Source: Prochlorococcus sp. AG-402-N21 (GTDB lineage: Bacteria; Cyanobacteriota; Cyanobacteriia; PCC-6307; Cyanobiaceae). From it: a DNA stretch of 64,000 nucleotides. This document shows, one piece after another, positions 20,123 to 30,512 of this stretch (the stretch's first letter is position 1; each line of letters opens with the position of its first letter). The stretch spans positions 1 through 64,000 of the forward strand of contig QCIW01000005.1 in NCBI GenBank assembly GCA_003216435.1, in the 5' to 3' direction. The translations under genes were made by a program, and so were the position numbers. Below the pieces are notes generated by a model that had not been told where the DNA came from, did no database searches, and saw only the letters and a program-made list of their open reading frames with translations.

Positions 20123-21832
20123 TTAAAGTAATAAATATCTCTGAGCTAAAGGTAGAATTTCTGCTGGTTCGCATGTAAGTAATTGACCATCCGCAAATAC
20201 CTCATAGGTCTGTGGGTCTACTTTCATTGAAGGTCGCTTATTATTATTTCGCATATTTGACTTGGAAAGATCTCTTGTGTTCGCGACAGCGAGACAAGTT
20301 CTCTGTAAATTAAGTTTTTCTGGAACTCTTGCGTCCATAGCTGCTTGACTCAAAAAAGTAATACAGCTACTAGAAATAGCATTTCCTAAAGATCCAAACA
20401 TAGGCCTCCCATAGACAGGTTGAGGAGTTGGTATTGAAGCATTGGCATCTCCCATTTGGGCCCAAACTATGCTTCCTCCTTTTATTATCATTTCTGGCTT
20501 AACTCCAAAGAATCCTGGTTTCCAGAGGACTAGATCTGCAAGCTTTCCTTCTTCTATAGATCCTACATGATGGCTTATTCCATGAGCTATTGCTGGATTG
20601 ATAGTTACTTTCGCGATATAGCGTTTTAATCTATTGTTGTCATTTCTAGCGGTATCTTCAGGGAGAGTACCTCTTTGCATCTTCATTTTGTGAGCCGTTT
20701 GGAAAGTACGACTAATTACTTCCCCTACTCGTCCCATAGCTTGTGAATCACTAGCTATGATCGAAAAAGCCCCAAGATCATGCAGAATATCTTCGGCAGC
20801 AATGGTTTCGCGTCTTATTCGTGATTCGGCAAAGGCTACATCTTCCGGAATCTTGGGATCTAAATGATGGCAAACCATAAGCATGTCTAGATGTTCTTCA
20901 AGAGTATTTTTCGTATAAGGTCTTGTTGGATTTGTACTACTTGGAAGGACATTGGACTCTTCGCAAATTTTTATAATGTCGGGAGCATGACCACCACCGG
21001 CACCTTCAGTGTGAAAAGTATGTATTGTTCTACCATTAATTGCTTTAATTGTGTCTTCTACAAATCCAGCTTCGTTCAGAGTATCTGTATGGATGCAAAC
21101 TTGAACATCCATTTCATCGGCAACTTGTAAACAACAATCAATAGAGGAAGGAGTCGTCCCCCAATCCTCGTGAAGTTTTAAGGCGCATGCACCAGCAATT
21201 ACTTGTTCTTTTATGGCGTTCAAGTTACTTGCATTGCCTTTCCCGAAGAAACCTAGATTTATAGGTAATGCTTCTGAAGCTTGAAGCATTCGGGAAATAT
21301 GAAATGACCCAGGTGTGCATGTGGTGGCATTTGTCCCTGTAGCTGGCCCGGTCCCACCGCCAAGCATGGTTGTAACACCACTCGCAAGAGCAGTCTCTAT
21401 CTGTTGTGGACAGATGAAATGGATATGGCTATCAATAGCACCGGCTGTAAGAATTTGTCCTTCTCCAGCTATAGCTTCAGTACTTGGCCCAACTAAGATG
21501 GTTACACCTTCTTGTGTGTCTGGATTACCTGCCTTACCTATACCCACAATTTTGCCATTTTTAATACCTACATCAGCCTTGACAATTCCCCACCAATCAA
21601 GAATTAAAGCATTTGTAATTACCGTATCTACTACCCCTTCATCTCGAGTTAACTGTGATTGCCCCATCCCATCTCGAATAACTTTCCCCCCTCCAAATTT
21701 GACTTCATCTCCATAAACTGTTCTGTCTTCTTCAACTTCAAGTATTAAGTCTGTATCAGCTAAGCGTAATCGATCTCCAGTTGTAGGACCATATGTTTGT
21801 GCATAAGCCCGGCGAGAAATGTGAAAAGACAT
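20123..21832 (-). CDS. ureC: urease alpha subunit
   Basis: Catalytic subunit of nickel urease, which hydrolyses urea to ammonia and carbon dioxide. The 569-aa protein has every active-site residue: His-136 and His-138 (SHIHF), the carbamylated nickel-bridging Lys-219 (LKLHEDWG), His-248, His-274, the flap Cys-321 and His-322 (VCHHLDP), and Asp-362. Numbering is offset by two from the Klebsiella enzyme. It is the last gene of ureDABC, 7 nt downstream of ureB. A full length and intact active site indicate a working enzyme. In Prochlorococcus it makes ammonium from urea for glutamine synthetase. Confidence 0.99.
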   Translation of the reverse strand: MSFHISRRAYAQTYGPTTGDRLRLADTDLILEVEEDRTVYGDEVKFGGGKVIRDGMGQSQLTRDEGVVDTVITNALILDWWGIVKADVGIKNGKIVGIGKAGNPDTQEGVTILVGPSTEAIAGEGQILTAGAIDSHIHFICPQQIETALASGVTTMLGGGTGPATGTNATTCTPGSFHISRMLQASEALPINLGFFGKGNASNLNAIKEQVIAGACALKLHEDWGTTPSSIDCCLQVADEMDVQVCIHTDTLNEAGFVEDTIKAINGRTIHTFHTEGAGGGHAPDIIKICEESNVLPSSTNPTRPYTKNTLEEHLDMLMVCHHLDPKIPEDVAFAESRIRRETIAAEDILHDLGAFSIIASDSQAMGRVGEVISRTFQTAHKMKMQRGTLPEDTARNDNNRLKRYIAKVTINPAIAHGISHHVGSIEEGKLADLVLWKPGFFGVKPEMIIKGGSIVWAQMGDANASIPTPQPVYGRPMFGSLGNAISSSCITFLSQAAMDARVPEKLNLQRTCLAVANTRDLSKSNMRNNNKRPSMKVDPQTYEVFADGQLLTCEPAEILPLAQRYLLL

Positions 21833-21839
21833 AATGAAT

Positions 21840-22157
21840 TTAATCTAAATCTCCGTTTACTAATCCGTTAAATCCAACGGCTCTTCGATTCCCAGCAAAA
21901 GGAACAAGATTAACTTCACGCATGTCTCCTGGCTCGAAACGAATTGCAGTTCCTGCGGGAATATCTAGACGCTTCCCAAAAGTGATTTTGCGTTCAAATA
22001 CAAGTCCATTATTGGCTTCGTAGAAATGGAAATGAGACCCTACTTGTATTGGCCTATCAGCTTTATTTGAAACCATGACATGAGTAACTTCTCTGTTTTT
22101 GTTAAGTTCAATGGTTCCATTTTCTGTAATTAATTCGCCTGGGATTAGAGAACTCAT
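21840..22157 (-). CDS. ureB: urease beta subunit
   Basis: The 105-aa structural subunit carries the family signature [18 protein letters not shown] and [10 protein letters not shown]. It packs with UreA and UreC in the (abc)3 enzyme. Length is standard for the three-subunit bacterial form. It lies 8 nt after ureA and 7 nt before ureC. Confidence 0.98.
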   Translation of the reverse strand: MSSLIPGELITENGTIELNKNREVTHVMVSNKADRPIQVGSHFHFYEANNGLVFERKITFGKRLDIPAGTAIRFEPGDMREVNLVPFAGNRRAVGFNGLVNGDLD

Positions 22158-22165
22158 TTGATGAA

Positions 22166-22468
22166 TTAGCGAATAGGGTTATGAAGAGTTACAAGCTTTG
22201 TTCCATCAGGAAAAACAGCTTCTATTTGAACCTCATCTATTAAATCTGGGATCCCTTCCATTACTTGGGATTTAGACAACCAGTTTGTGCCTTCTGCCAT
22301 CAAATCTGAGACACTTTTCCCATCTCGAGCGCCTTCTAGTATTTGAAAACTGAGCCAAGCTATTGATTCAGGATGGTTAAGCTTTAACCCACGATTCAAT
22401 CTCCGTTCTGCAAGTAGAGCAGCTGTAACAACATGGAGCTTGTCTTTTTCTTGCGGACTTAAATTCAT
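22166..22468 (-). CDS. ureA: urease gamma subunit
   Basis: The 100-aa protein starts [20 protein letters not shown] and contains [21 protein letters not shown] and [13 protein letters not shown]-like C-terminal blocks typical of UreA. It follows ureD by 67 nt on the same strand. That spacer holds an imperfect NtcA-like dyad that I judge too close to the ATG to be a promoter. Confidence 0.98.
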   Translation of the reverse strand: MNLSPQEKDKLHVVTAALLAERRLNRGLKLNHPESIAWLSFQILEGARDGKSVSDLMAEGTNWLSKSQVMEGIPDLIDEVQIEAVFPDGTKLVTLHNPIR

Positions 22469-22535
22469 ATGATTTTTAGTACATATGTATATTTACAAAT
22501 TATTTTTCTATTTAAAGTTCGCTATGGACACTTTA

Positions 22536-23438
22536 TTAGACAGGAACTTCTTGCATTGGCCAAATTCTTAGATATCCAGGAGGGGATAATTTTCGCAGAA
22601 TTCTCGATTGTTTCCATATTCTATAAAACCAAAATCGAGCATCTTTAGTAGAAGAACCGATATATCTTGCGGAAATACCGTTCTTTAACTGGCTACAGGC
22701 CATAGAGCCATGTAATCCTGATCTTTCTTCACGACATTTTTTTAGGAAGTCTGGGAGAGATTCCTTGGATATAAATTCTGGCATTATCCAAATTAATGAT
22801 CCAAAAACAGGTTGATTATTCATTCCATGAATTGAGCTAAGAGAATCACCACTTAATTCCAATCGATCTATGAATTCTAAATGCAGCTTATTTGCCAATT
22901 GTCTTTTTATTTCTAGTGAAGACCTCCAGCTACCATTCTCAAGTGTTTCGCCTGCGGCTGTTCTCCCAAGTCTTACAATATCTACGCATAGGAAACTTGA
23001 TGTCGAAGATAGTGAGACAATCATATTTTGTTCATATAACCCTCCTTTATACATGATCAATTCTTGAGGAATCCATTCTAGATCTGAATTTTTCTCAAGA
23101 TGAAAAGAACATTTTTGTTTTGACCATTTTCCTTCTGGGAATAATAAAGATCTACCCACACTTCCATAGACTTTTTGAGCGGCTACTGTAGAAACTAAGG
23201 CACTTGTATTGATACCTCCATGAATATTTATCGAAAGCTGATCCCCTCCTACCAAACCTCCAGCACTATGAAGAATTGGTAATTCGCATCTGCCATCTTT
23301 ATTAGAAAATGCTTTCATCATTTTTAAGGGAGCTTTGCATTTTCCTTGATGTAAAGTATTGATCGCAGTTGAATCTTGATTTGTTCGGGAGTTAGTAAGA
23401 AACCTTAGGTCACATCTCCCTTGCCATGGTTGACTCAT
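22536..23438 (-). CDS. ureD: urease accessory protein UreD
   Basis: UreD (UreH) forms, with UreF and UreG, the complex that loads nickel into apo-urease. The 300-aa protein has family blocks HSAGGLVGGDQLSINI (about 75-90), AQKVYGS (about 105), LEWIPQELIMYKGG (about 134) and DIVRLGRTAAGE near 170. It is the first gene of the minus-strand urease operon and diverges from ureE across 93 bp that must carry both promoters. No consensus GTAN8TAC site for NtcA is seen there. Confidence 0.96.
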   Translation of the reverse strand: MSQPWQGRCDLRFLTNSRTNQDSTAINTLHQGKCKAPLKMMKAFSNKDGRCELPILHSAGGLVGGDQLSINIHGGINTSALVSTVAAQKVYGSVGRSLLFPEGKWSKQKCSFHLEKNSDLEWIPQELIMYKGGLYEQNMIVSLSSTSSFLCVDIVRLGRTAAGETLENGSWRSSLEIKRQLANKLHLEFIDRLELSGDSLSSIHGMNNQPVFGSLIWIMPEFISKESLPDFLKKCREERSGLHGSMACSQLKNGISARYIGSSTKDARFWFYRIWKQSRILRKLSPPGYLRIWPMQEVPV

Positions 23439-23531
23439 CGTATTAATTGAGCAGACTTAGTCATCTTGCTAAAGGTACGTTCCTGAAATGAAAAAAACAT
23501 ATAAGCTTTTCAACAAGCATACAAATAAAGA

Positions 23532-23969
23532 TTGTCCAAACAACCAATCCATCTAACTTGTAGGTCTAAAAGAAGTGCAGACAAAAATTGTCTCATTCTT
23601 CCTTTAACAGCAGGAGAAAGAACCCAATTAAGAGGAAGAAGAATTACTTCTGATGGAACTGAAGTCATTCTTTTGTTACCTCGTGGGAGCAAATTATTGC
23701 CAGGAGAATTTTTAGGAGGAAATAATCCTAAAATAACAGTTGCCGTAACTGCTTCGGAAGAAGAATTACTTAGAGTAAAGTCTCACTCTCAATCATCTTT
23801 ATCCAAAGCTGCATACCATTTAGGTAATAGACATGTAGAGGTCGAAATCTGTGAAAATGAGTTATTCTTATTAAATGATCTGGTTATGCATAAAATGTTG
23901 AAAGGACTTGGTTTCAGTATAGATGTTGTAGAGAGAGAATTTTTTCCGGAGCATGGCGCTTATGAGTAG
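23532..23969 (+). CDS. ureE: urease accessory protein UreE (nickel chaperone)
   Basis: UreE delivers nickel to the urease maturation complex. The start is TTG (23532), giving 145 aa; LTAGERTQLRGRR near 26 and AYHLGNRHVEVEI near 95 are family motifs, the latter containing the metal-binding His. The protein ends EREFFPEHGAYE, lacking the His-rich tail of the Klebsiella protein, so it should have low nickel-storage capacity. It starts the ureEFG unit, 14 nt before ureF. Confidence 0.95.
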   Translation: MSKQPIHLTCRSKRSADKNCLILPLTAGERTQLRGRRITSDGTEVILLLPRGSKLLPGEFLGGNNPKITVAVTASEEELLRVKSHSQSSLSKAAYHLGNRHVEVEICENELFLLNDLVMHKMLKGLGFSIDVVEREFFPEHGAYE

Positions 23970-23983
23970 TAATACGAATTGCA

Positions 23984-24655
23984 ATGAAACTTGAACTTTT
24001 ACAGTTAACAAGTCCTGCTTTGCCTATAGGGGCTTTTAGTTATTCAGAAGGGCTTGAATGGTTAGTGCAAAACGAAGTTATTACAAACGAACAGACTCTT
24101 TATGAATGGATTCAAAGTGAACTTGTGAGGGGGCAAGTAAGAATTGAAGCATGTTCTATTTCTAATATTATGGATGATTTTGATATGTGGAGAAAGACTA
24201 ACGATGATAGATATAGAGAGCAAATCATTCAATCCAATTCACGGATTCTTTCATTGAGAGATTCCTCTGAAGTACGTTCACAACAATTGCAAATGGGACG
24301 CTCGCTTATACAACTTTTAAAAGAACTTGGTCATTCAATCCCATTTGAAATTTGCGATGTAACTTGGACTATAGGTTTTTCATGGGCTGGAATTTGTTGG
24401 GAAATATCTAAAATTGATATGATAGAAGCATATTTATATAGCTGGATTGCAAATCAGTTAAGTGCATCATTGAGATTGTTGGCATTAGGACCTACTAAAG
24501 CGCAGAAAATTCAAAATAAACTTTTGCCACTTATTCAAGTTCAATCTGATATTTTGTTAAAGCAAAACCCAAGTGAATTATGGACAAGTGATATAGGAGC
24601 TACGATGGCCCAGCAGTCTCATGTAGAACTTTATTCAAGATTATTTAGAAGCTAA
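23984..24655 (+). CDS. ureF: urease accessory protein UreF
   Basis: UreF bridges UreD and UreG and gates the GTPase. The 223-aa protein starts [20 protein letters not shown], with the diagnostic [13 protein letters not shown] block, and has the all-helical composition of the family. Its stop overlaps the ureG start (TAATG at 24653-24657), so translation is coupled. Confidence 0.96.
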   Translation: MKLELLQLTSPALPIGAFSYSEGLEWLVQNEVITNEQTLYEWIQSELVRGQVRIEACSISNIMDDFDMWRKTNDDRYREQIIQSNSRILSLRDSSEVRSQQLQMGRSLIQLLKELGHSIPFEICDVTWTIGFSWAGICWEISKIDMIEAYLYSWIANQLSASLRLLALGPTKAQKIQNKLLPLIQVQSDILLKQNPSELWTSDIGATMAQQSHVELYSRLFRS

Positions 24656-25272
24656 TGAGTAGTAAATTGAGAGTTGGCATCGCTGGACCAGTTGGTTCTG
24701 GGAAGACAGCTATTATTCATAGCCTATGTAAAAGGCTTAAAAGTAAATTCGAGATAGCTGTTGTTACTAATGATATATACACACAAGAAGATGCTAATTT
24801 TTTAACGAAAGAAAAGGCCTTAGAACCTGATCGTATTAAAGGAGTTGAAACAGGAGGATGCCCTCATACTGCAATTAGAGAGGATTGCTCTATAAATCGA
24901 AATGCCGTTGAAGATCTCGAACATAAATTCTTAAAGTTGGACTTTATCTTTGTCGAAAGTGGTGGAGATAATCTTGCGGCTAGCTTTAGCCCAGAATTAG
25001 TTGACACCTGTATTTATATTATTGATGTTGCAGCAGGCGATAAAATTCCCAGAAAAGGCGGACCTGGAATAACGCGCTCAGATTTGTTAGTTATTAATAA
25101 AATTGATTTAGCGGATATGGTAGGAGCAGATTTAAGAATTATGGCGAGAGATACATCGTTAATGAGAGGTAAACGTCCATGGTGTTTTGCGAATACCAAA
25201 ACTGGAGAGGGGATAGAAAAAATTGAAGAGTTTTTGTGCTTTCAAATACCAAATGCCAAAGATTTCGTATAG
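24655..25272 (+). CDS. ureG: urease accessory GTPase UreG
   Basis: SIMIBI-class GTPase that powers nickel insertion. The 205-aa protein has the P-loop [11 protein letters not shown] (about 11-21), the nickel-binding [13 protein letters not shown] motif (Cys-Pro-His, about 66-78), the Walker B-like [11 protein letters not shown] and the guanine-specificity motif NKIDL near 150. It is the last gene of ureEFG, 136 nt before urtA. Confidence 0.98.
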   Translation: MSSKLRVGIAGPVGSGKTAIIHSLCKRLKSKFEIAVVTNDIYTQEDANFLTKEKALEPDRIKGVETGGCPHTAIREDCSINRNAVEDLEHKFLKLDFIFVESGGDNLAASFSPELVDTCIYIIDVAAGDKIPRKGGPGITRSDLLVINKIDLADMVGADLRIMARDTSLMRGKRPWCFANTKTGEGIEKIEEFLCFQIPNAKDFV

Positions 25273-25317
25273 AGAGATACTGAATAATATTTTTGTTTCA
25301 AGGCAATTAAAAAAAAA

Positions 25318-25356
25318 GTTCTTTTTGATACAAAACGATTGATATTTTTTTAGATA
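25318..25356 (+). promoter_or_regulatory. possible NtcA-type promoter of urtA
   Basis: GTT-CTTTTTGA-TAC (25318-25331) matches the NtcA consensus GTAN8TAC in five of six fixed bases. TAGATA begins 19 nt later, close to the usual 20-24 nt spacing to a -10 box. Transcription would then start near 25363, which favours ATG 25408 over 25372 as the urtA start. NtcA control of urea transport is known in cyanobacteria; this particular site is inference. Confidence 0.4.
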
Positions 25357-25407
25357 CCTTCTTTCATATCCATGAATTTGGGTGTTATCTCAAAGTTTTT
25401 GTTTTTC

Positions 25408-26688
25408 ATGAAGCTATCTAAACGAATTTTTGCAGGATTGGCGACTGCCTCTTTAGCTACGACATTAACTGCTTGTGGAGGTTCTGACACCTCGGGAAGT
25501 GCTTTTGATGACTCAGTCACGGTAGGTATCTTGCATTCACTATCTGGGACAATGGCAATTTCAGAATCAACTCTTGTTGATACTGAGAAAATGGCTATTG
25601 AGGAAATCAATGCAGCAGGTGGTGTTTTTGTAGACGGAAAATTTTATAAGATTGAATATATTGTTGAAGATGGTGCTTCTGACTGGCCAACCTTTGCTGA
25701 AAAATCTAAGAAGTTAATTGATCAGGATGGTGTTCCAGTTGTATTTGGAGGTTGGACTTCTGCAAGTCGGAAGGCAATGCTTCCTGTGTATGAATCTAAG
25801 GATTCATTCCTTTACTATCCAATTCAATATGAAGCTCAAGAATGCTCTAACAATATTTTCTATACAGGTGCAACGCCTAATCAGCAGTCTGAACCAGCTA
25901 CTGACTTCATGTACAAGCGCTCACCAGCTGCTGGAAAACCATTTTTCTTGGTTGGCTCAGATTATGTCTTCCCAAGAACCTCTAATACGATTACAAAAGC
26001 TCAGGTAGCGCAATTAGGAGGGAAGGTTGTAGGAGAAGATTATTTACCTTTAGGGAATACAGAGGTTGCTCCAATTATTTCGAAGATAAAAGTTGCTCTT
26101 CCTTCTGGTGGAATAATTATCAATACATTAAATGGCGATCAGAATGTAGCTTTCTTTAAGCAAATTCAAGACGCAGGAATTACACCTGCAAATGGTTACT
26201 ATGTTATGAATTATTCAATTGCAGAAGAAGAAATAAGCACAATAGGTCCTGAATTCCTTGAGGGACATTATGGTGCTTGGAATTATATGATGTCTATTGA
26301 TACTCCTGCATCCAAGAAATTTGCAGCTAGTTTCAAAAAGAGATGGGGCGAAGATCGCGTTGTAGCTGATCCTCAGGAGTCAGCATATAACATGGTTTAT
26401 TTATGGAAACAAGCAGTGGAAGCTGCTGGAACCTTTGATGACAATGCAGTTAGAGAAGCTTTAGTCGGTCAGACATTCAACGCTCCACAAGGTCCTGTTG
26501 AAGTTATGCCTAATCATCACCTATCTCAAACAGTCAGGATAGGTCAAATTAACTCATCTGGTGGCTTTACAATCCTTGAAGAAACTGGAGTAGTTACTCC
26601 TCAGGCTTGGAATCAAAAGCATCCAAGTTCAAAAGGGTATGCATGTGATTGGACTGATTCTTCAAAAGGTGAAAAATACAAGCTATAA
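25408..26688 (+). CDS. urtA: urea ABC transporter, substrate-binding lipoprotein
   Basis: Periplasmic urea receptor of the FmdD/branched-chain amino acid receptor family. I choose ATG 25408 because MKLSKRIFAGLATASLATTL ends in a lipobox LTAC (Cys-23); ATG 25372 would add 12 residues before the signal peptide. The mature protein has VTVGILHSLSGTMAISES and VPVVFGGWTSASRKAMLPV, typical of UrtA. Total length is 426 aa. A GC-rich hairpin after the stop separates it from urtB, which should leave this gene more abundant than the membrane parts, as binding proteins usually are. Confidence 0.96.
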   Translation: MKLSKRIFAGLATASLATTLTACGGSDTSGSAFDDSVTVGILHSLSGTMAISESTLVDTEKMAIEEINAAGGVFVDGKFYKIEYIVEDGASDWPTFAEKSKKLIDQDGVPVVFGGWTSASRKAMLPVYESKDSFLYYPIQYEAQECSNNIFYTGATPNQQSEPATDFMYKRSPAAGKPFFLVGSDYVFPRTSNTITKAQVAQLGGKVVGEDYLPLGNTEVAPIISKIKVALPSGGIIINTLNGDQNVAFFKQIQDAGITPANGYYVMNYSIAEEEISTIGPEFLEGHYGAWNYMMSIDTPASKKFAASFKKRWGEDRVVADPQESAYNMVYLWKQAVEAAGTFDDNAVREALVGQTFNAPQGPVEVMPNHHLSQTVRIGQINSSGGFTILEETGVVTPQAWNQKHPSSKGYACDWTDSSKGEKYKL

Positions 26689-26715
26689 AGTAATTTTTAC
26701 TTTATAAATACTTAA

Positions 26716-26742
26716 GAATAGGAGCCTTTATGGCTCCTATTC
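26716..26742 (+). terminator. hairpin between urtA and urtB
   Basis: GAATAGGAGCC pairs perfectly with GGCTCCTATTC around TTTAT (11 bp), followed by TTTTAT. It is 27 nt after the urtA stop and before urtB. Probably a partial terminator or 3'-end stabiliser that raises urtA mRNA relative to urtBCDE. Confidence 0.8.
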
Positions 26743-26767
26743 TTTTATAAAAAATGATTTAAAGCTA

Positions 26768-27925
26768 GTGCAACTTATTATTGAAAGTCTGTTTAATGGT
26801 GTTGCTATTGGCTCAGTTTTGCTTGTCGCAGCACTTGGCCTAGCAATAGTTTTTGGACTAATGGGTGTTATCAACCTTGCTCATGGAGAGTTGATGATGC
26901 TCGGGGCTTATTCAACTTATGTAACTCAATTACTCTTTAAGCAAATTCCTATGCTGAAGCCCTTTTATGACATATATGTCATAGTGGCGATAGGAATTGC
27001 TTTTATTGTTAGCGGCGTAGTCGGGATATTGTTAGAGCGATCGATTATTAAACGTCTCTATGGAAGTCCTCTGGAAACATTACTTGCGACATGGGGTGTG
27101 AGTCTTATCCTCCAACAATTTGTAAGAAGTGTACCGCTCGCTTATGGCAGTGGTGTAGTGGTTGCACTTTTAATCGCCTTATCTTCCCCTCTATTGCTAC
27201 CTGATGATTTGCTAGCCGGCACTAAAGGAAAATTCATCAAAGCAGGAACTTGGTTTCTCTCAGCTATTGCCGGTATTACTACTGGTGGTATTTTATCTTC
27301 TTTAGTTAGCAAGTTGGGGAGAGCAAGTGCAAGAAATGTTGATGTAACTGCTCCATCTTGGATGAGAGGTGGTATCGAAGTTTTTGGAACAACATTTCCT
27401 AAAACTCGTTTATTAATAATTCTAATTACACTTATTTCAGTTGTTTTGGTTAGTATTTTTCTTAGTAAGAGTTCTTGGGGAATACGTATTAGGGCGGTAA
27501 CACAAAATAGATCAATGAGTGACTGCTTAGGGATTTCAACGGAAACAGTTGACGTTTTAACTTTTGGCATCGGTTCTGGTTTGGCTGGAGTTGCTGGTGT
27601 TGCAGTCTCATTGCTTGGTTCAGTAGGTCCTAATGTTGGGGGTAGTTATATAGTTGGATGCTTTATGGTTGTGGTTCTAGGTGGAGTTGGCAATTTATTA
27701 GGAACGATTATTGCGTCTTTATCTATTGGAGTGATGACAGATCTTATAGGAGCGGGCAGACTTTTAACGATATGGCCAACGATGCCTTCTCCACTAGCAT
27801 CAACCATAGACTTTTTTGCTACAACAAGCATGGCAAGAGTAATGATATTTGCTTTGATAGTCATTTTTTTGCAGTTTAGACCTGCAGGATTATTTCCTCA
27901 GAAAGGTCGCATGGTGGAGTCATAA
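26768..27925 (+). CDS. urtB: urea ABC transporter, permease UrtB
   Basis: LivH-type permease of 385 aa with a non-ATG start at 26768. GLAIVFGLMGVINLAHGELMMLGAY near 25-49 is the family signature, and FGIGSGLAGVAGVAVSLLGSVGPNVG near 260 is the conserved second block. It contains about eight to ten membrane helices. Followed 3 nt later by urtC. Confidence 0.96.
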   Translation: MQLIIESLFNGVAIGSVLLVAALGLAIVFGLMGVINLAHGELMMLGAYSTYVTQLLFKQIPMLKPFYDIYVIVAIGIAFIVSGVVGILLERSIIKRLYGSPLETLLATWGVSLILQQFVRSVPLAYGSGVVVALLIALSSPLLLPDDLLAGTKGKFIKAGTWFLSAIAGITTGGILSSLVSKLGRASARNVDVTAPSWMRGGIEVFGTTFPKTRLLIILITLISVVLVSIFLSKSSWGIRIRAVTQNRSMSDCLGISTETVDVLTFGIGSGLAGVAGVAVSLLGSVGPNVGGSYIVGCFMVVVLGGVGNLLGTIIASLSIGVMTDLIGAGRLLTIWPTMPSPLASTIDFFATTSMARVMIFALIVIFLQFRPAGLFPQKGRMVES

Positions 27926-27928
27926 ATT

Positions 27929-29056
27929 ATGAATAACTCTCGAAAAACCCAAGCTTGGATATCTTTAATGATTTGGGTGGTAATCATTGCTGCAATTATT
28001 GCTGCTCCAGCAGTTTTGCCAGTTTTTAGATTGAATCTATTAGGTCGTTATCTATCACTCGCAATTGTTGCTCTTGGAGTCGATTTGATCTGGGGATTTA
28101 CAGGTTTATTAAGTTTGGGCCAAGGCATTTTCTTTGCTTTAGGGGGTTATTGTGCGGCAATGTACCTTCAGCTCAACAGTGCATTTGAGTTCCCTAATGG
28201 AATCCCGGAATTTTTTGGCCTATATGGAGTGGAAAAACTACCTTTCTTTTGGGAACCTTTTAACTCTCCGATTTTTGCATTAATAGCAATCTGGTTAATA
28301 CCTTCACTTGTTGCTGGAGTTTTAGGCTTCTTGGTTTTTAGAAATCGTATTAAAGGAGTTTATTTTTCAATTCTTACGCAAGCATCTTTATTGGTCTTTT
28401 TTAATCTTTTCAATGGGCAACAAAAACTAATTAACGGCACCAATGGTTTGAAAACAGATGTAACACTTCTTTTTGGCCAAATGGTTGGCTCTGATGTTGT
28501 CCAAAGATGGTTTTTCTGGATATCTGCAGTGCTGGTCATTTTTGCCTGGTTGTTTTCTAAATGGATTGTTCGTGATCGCTTTGGAAATATTCTTATAGCT
28601 ATCCGTGATGATGAAGCTAGAGTTAGGTTTACTGGCTATAACCCTACAATTTTTAAAACAATTATTTTTGCAATAGCAGGAGGTTTGGCAGGTATATCAG
28701 GAGCTTTATACACAGTTCAATCTGGAATAGTTTCTCCACAGTTTATGACAGTGCCATTTTCAATTGAGATGGTTATTTGGGTTGCAGTAGGAGGTAGAGG
28801 AACTCTGTTAGGTGCAATTTTGGGTGCCGTAGTGATTAATTATGCCAAGAGTCTGGTTAGTGAGGCTCTCCCAGCAAGTTGGATGTTTATTCAAGGAGGT
28901 TTATTTATTTTGGTCGTAACAGCTTTGCCTGAAGGTGTACTTGGTTGGATTCAGCGAGGAGGTATAAGAAACTTGCTTGTAAAAGTAGGCTTTTCTCGTA
29001 ATATAGCTACTTACCCAAAGCTTGAGATTGCTGATAGAGAGGACATGAAAGTATGA
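27929..29056 (+). CDS. urtC: urea ABC transporter, permease UrtC
   Basis: LivM-type permease, 375 aa. Signature DLIWGFTGLLSLGQGIFFAL is near 50-69 and FAIAGGLAGISGALYTVQSG near 248-267, with the VAVGGRGTLLGAILGA block after it. It pairs with UrtB as the membrane channel. The stop overlaps urtD (ATGA). Confidence 0.96.
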   Translation: MNNSRKTQAWISLMIWVVIIAAIIAAPAVLPVFRLNLLGRYLSLAIVALGVDLIWGFTGLLSLGQGIFFALGGYCAAMYLQLNSAFEFPNGIPEFFGLYGVEKLPFFWEPFNSPIFALIAIWLIPSLVAGVLGFLVFRNRIKGVYFSILTQASLLVFFNLFNGQQKLINGTNGLKTDVTLLFGQMVGSDVVQRWFFWISAVLVIFAWLFSKWIVRDRFGNILIAIRDDEARVRFTGYNPTIFKTIIFAIAGGLAGISGALYTVQSGIVSPQFMTVPFSIEMVIWVAVGGRGTLLGAILGAVVINYAKSLVSEALPASWMFIQGGLFILVVTALPEGVLGWIQRGGIRNLLVKVGFSRNIATYPKLEIADREDMKV

Positions 29057-29808
29057 GCAGTCCGCTTCTTCAGCTTAAAGATATAACAGTTAGTTTCGAA
29101 GGTTTTTTAGCCTTAGAGAATCTAAACCTATCTCTTCAACCAGGAGAATTAAGAGCAGTCATAGGACCCAATGGAGCAGGTAAGACAACATTTCTAGATG
29201 TAATTACTGGTAAGGTAAGGCCAACTAATGGGGATGTAATTTTTAAAGAGCAATCTCTTATAGGTAAACGCGAGCATCGTATTGCGAGACTCGGTATTGG
29301 AAGAAAATTTCAAAGTCCAAGAGTTTTTGAGAATTTATCTGTATATGACAATCTTGCTTTAGCAGTAGCTATCCCTAAGAAACCTTTTCCTCTTTTGCTA
29401 GGAAGATTACAAGGATTGCAAATAGATCGTATTAGTCAACTAATGAATATTATTAATTTGAATTCTCGGGCAACTAGCCTTGCTGGTTCACTCTCTCATG
29501 GACAAAAGCAATGGCTGGAGATCGCTATGCTGGTTGGCCAAAAACCAGATCTATTACTTGTTGATGAGCCTGTTGCAGGTCTTACTGACGAAGAAACAGA
29601 ATTAACAGCAGATCTTTTAAAATCTTTATCAGGAGAAAATACTGTTCTAGTCATTGATCACGATATGGAATTTATTAGACGACTAGATAGTCCTGTAACA
29701 GTCTTGCACCAAGGCCAAGTTTTATGTGAAGGATCAATGGAAACAGTTCAAAATGACCCGAAAGTTATTGAAGTTTATCTAGGCCAACCCGAGGAGGAAA
29801 AGCTATGA
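29053..29808 (+). CDS. urtD: urea ABC transporter, ATPase UrtD
   Basis: LivG-type ATPase of 251 aa. Walker A is GPNGAGKTTF near 38-47, the signature motif here is LSHGQKQWLE (replacing the more common LSGGQ), Walker B is LLLVDEPVAG near 170, and the His switch is in VIDHDMEF. It overlaps urtC upstream and urtE downstream by 4 nt each. Confidence 0.96.
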   Translation: MSSPLLQLKDITVSFEGFLALENLNLSLQPGELRAVIGPNGAGKTTFLDVITGKVRPTNGDVIFKEQSLIGKREHRIARLGIGRKFQSPRVFENLSVYDNLALAVAIPKKPFPLLLGRLQGLQIDRISQLMNIINLNSRATSLAGSLSHGQKQWLEIAMLVGQKPDLLLVDEPVAGLTDEETELTADLLKSLSGENTVLVIDHDMEFIRRLDSPVTVLHQGQVLCEGSMETVQNDPKVIEVYLGQPEEEKL

Positions 29809-30512
29809 CACTTTTAGAGGTTACTGGTTTAAACACCTACTATGGAGAAAGTCATATTCTTCGAGATGTAGATATAAATTTAAATAAAGGAGAAATGGTT
29901 TGTCTGATTGGTAGGAATGGTGTTGGAAAAACTACTTTGTTGAAATCTATCATTGGTTTGTTAAAGCCTAGAAAAGGTGAAATTTCTTTTGAAGGTAATT
30001 CAATAATCAGAAAAAGACCATACCAAAGAGCCCGTTCTGGGATAGCTTATGTACCTCAAGGGAGAGAAATTATTCCTTATTTAACTGTTGAGGAAAACCT
30101 AAATCTCGGAATGGAAGCACTTCCAGGAGGTATTTCAAAAAACAAAGGAATTGATCCATTCATCTTTGATCTTTTTCCGATACTGCAAACCTTTCTTTAT
30201 CGAAAAGGAGGAGATCTAAGTGGAGGTCAACAACAACAATTGGCAATTGGAAGGGCATTACTCGGTCGCCCAAAAGTTTTATTACTTGATGAACCAACAG
30301 AAGGAATCCAACCAAGCATTATTCAAGCCATTGAGTCTGCGGTTAAAACAATAATTTCTGAAACAGGAATAAGTGTTCTACTCGTTGAACAGCACTTGCA
30401 TTTTGTACGTCAAGCTGATAGGTATTATGCAATGCAGCGTGGAGGAATTGTTGCCAGTGGTCAAACGAAAGATCTTAGTAAAGTTGTGATTGAAAAATTT
30501 CTCAGTGTTTAA
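29805..30512 (+). CDS. urtE: urea ABC transporter, ATPase UrtE
   Basis: LivF-type ATPase of 235 aa. Walker A GRNGVGKTTLL (about 37-47), Q-loop with YVPQGREIIPYLTVEENL, signature LSGGQQQQLA, Walker B VLLLDEPTEGIQPS and His switch in LLVEQHLHF are all intact. It closes the urtABCDE operon, completing a full urea uptake system next to urease. Confidence 0.96.
   Translation: MTLLEVTGLNTYYGESHILRDVDINLNKGEMVCLIGRNGVGKTTLLKSIIGLLKPRKGEISFEGNSIIRKRPYQRARSGIAYVPQGREIIPYLTVEENLNLGMEALPGGISKNKGIDPFIFDLFPILQTFLYRKGGDLSGGQQQQLAIGRALLGRPKVLLLDEPTEGIQPSIIQAIESAVKTIISETGISVLLVEQHLHFVRQADRYYAMQRGGIVASGQTKDLSKVVIEKFLSV

Noticed and set aside
22482-22497. NtcA-like dyad GTA-N8-TAT upstream of ureA
   Set aside because: Lies about 15-30 nt from the ATG, leaving no room for a -10 box and leader, and one fixed base does not match; ureA is probably read through from ureD.
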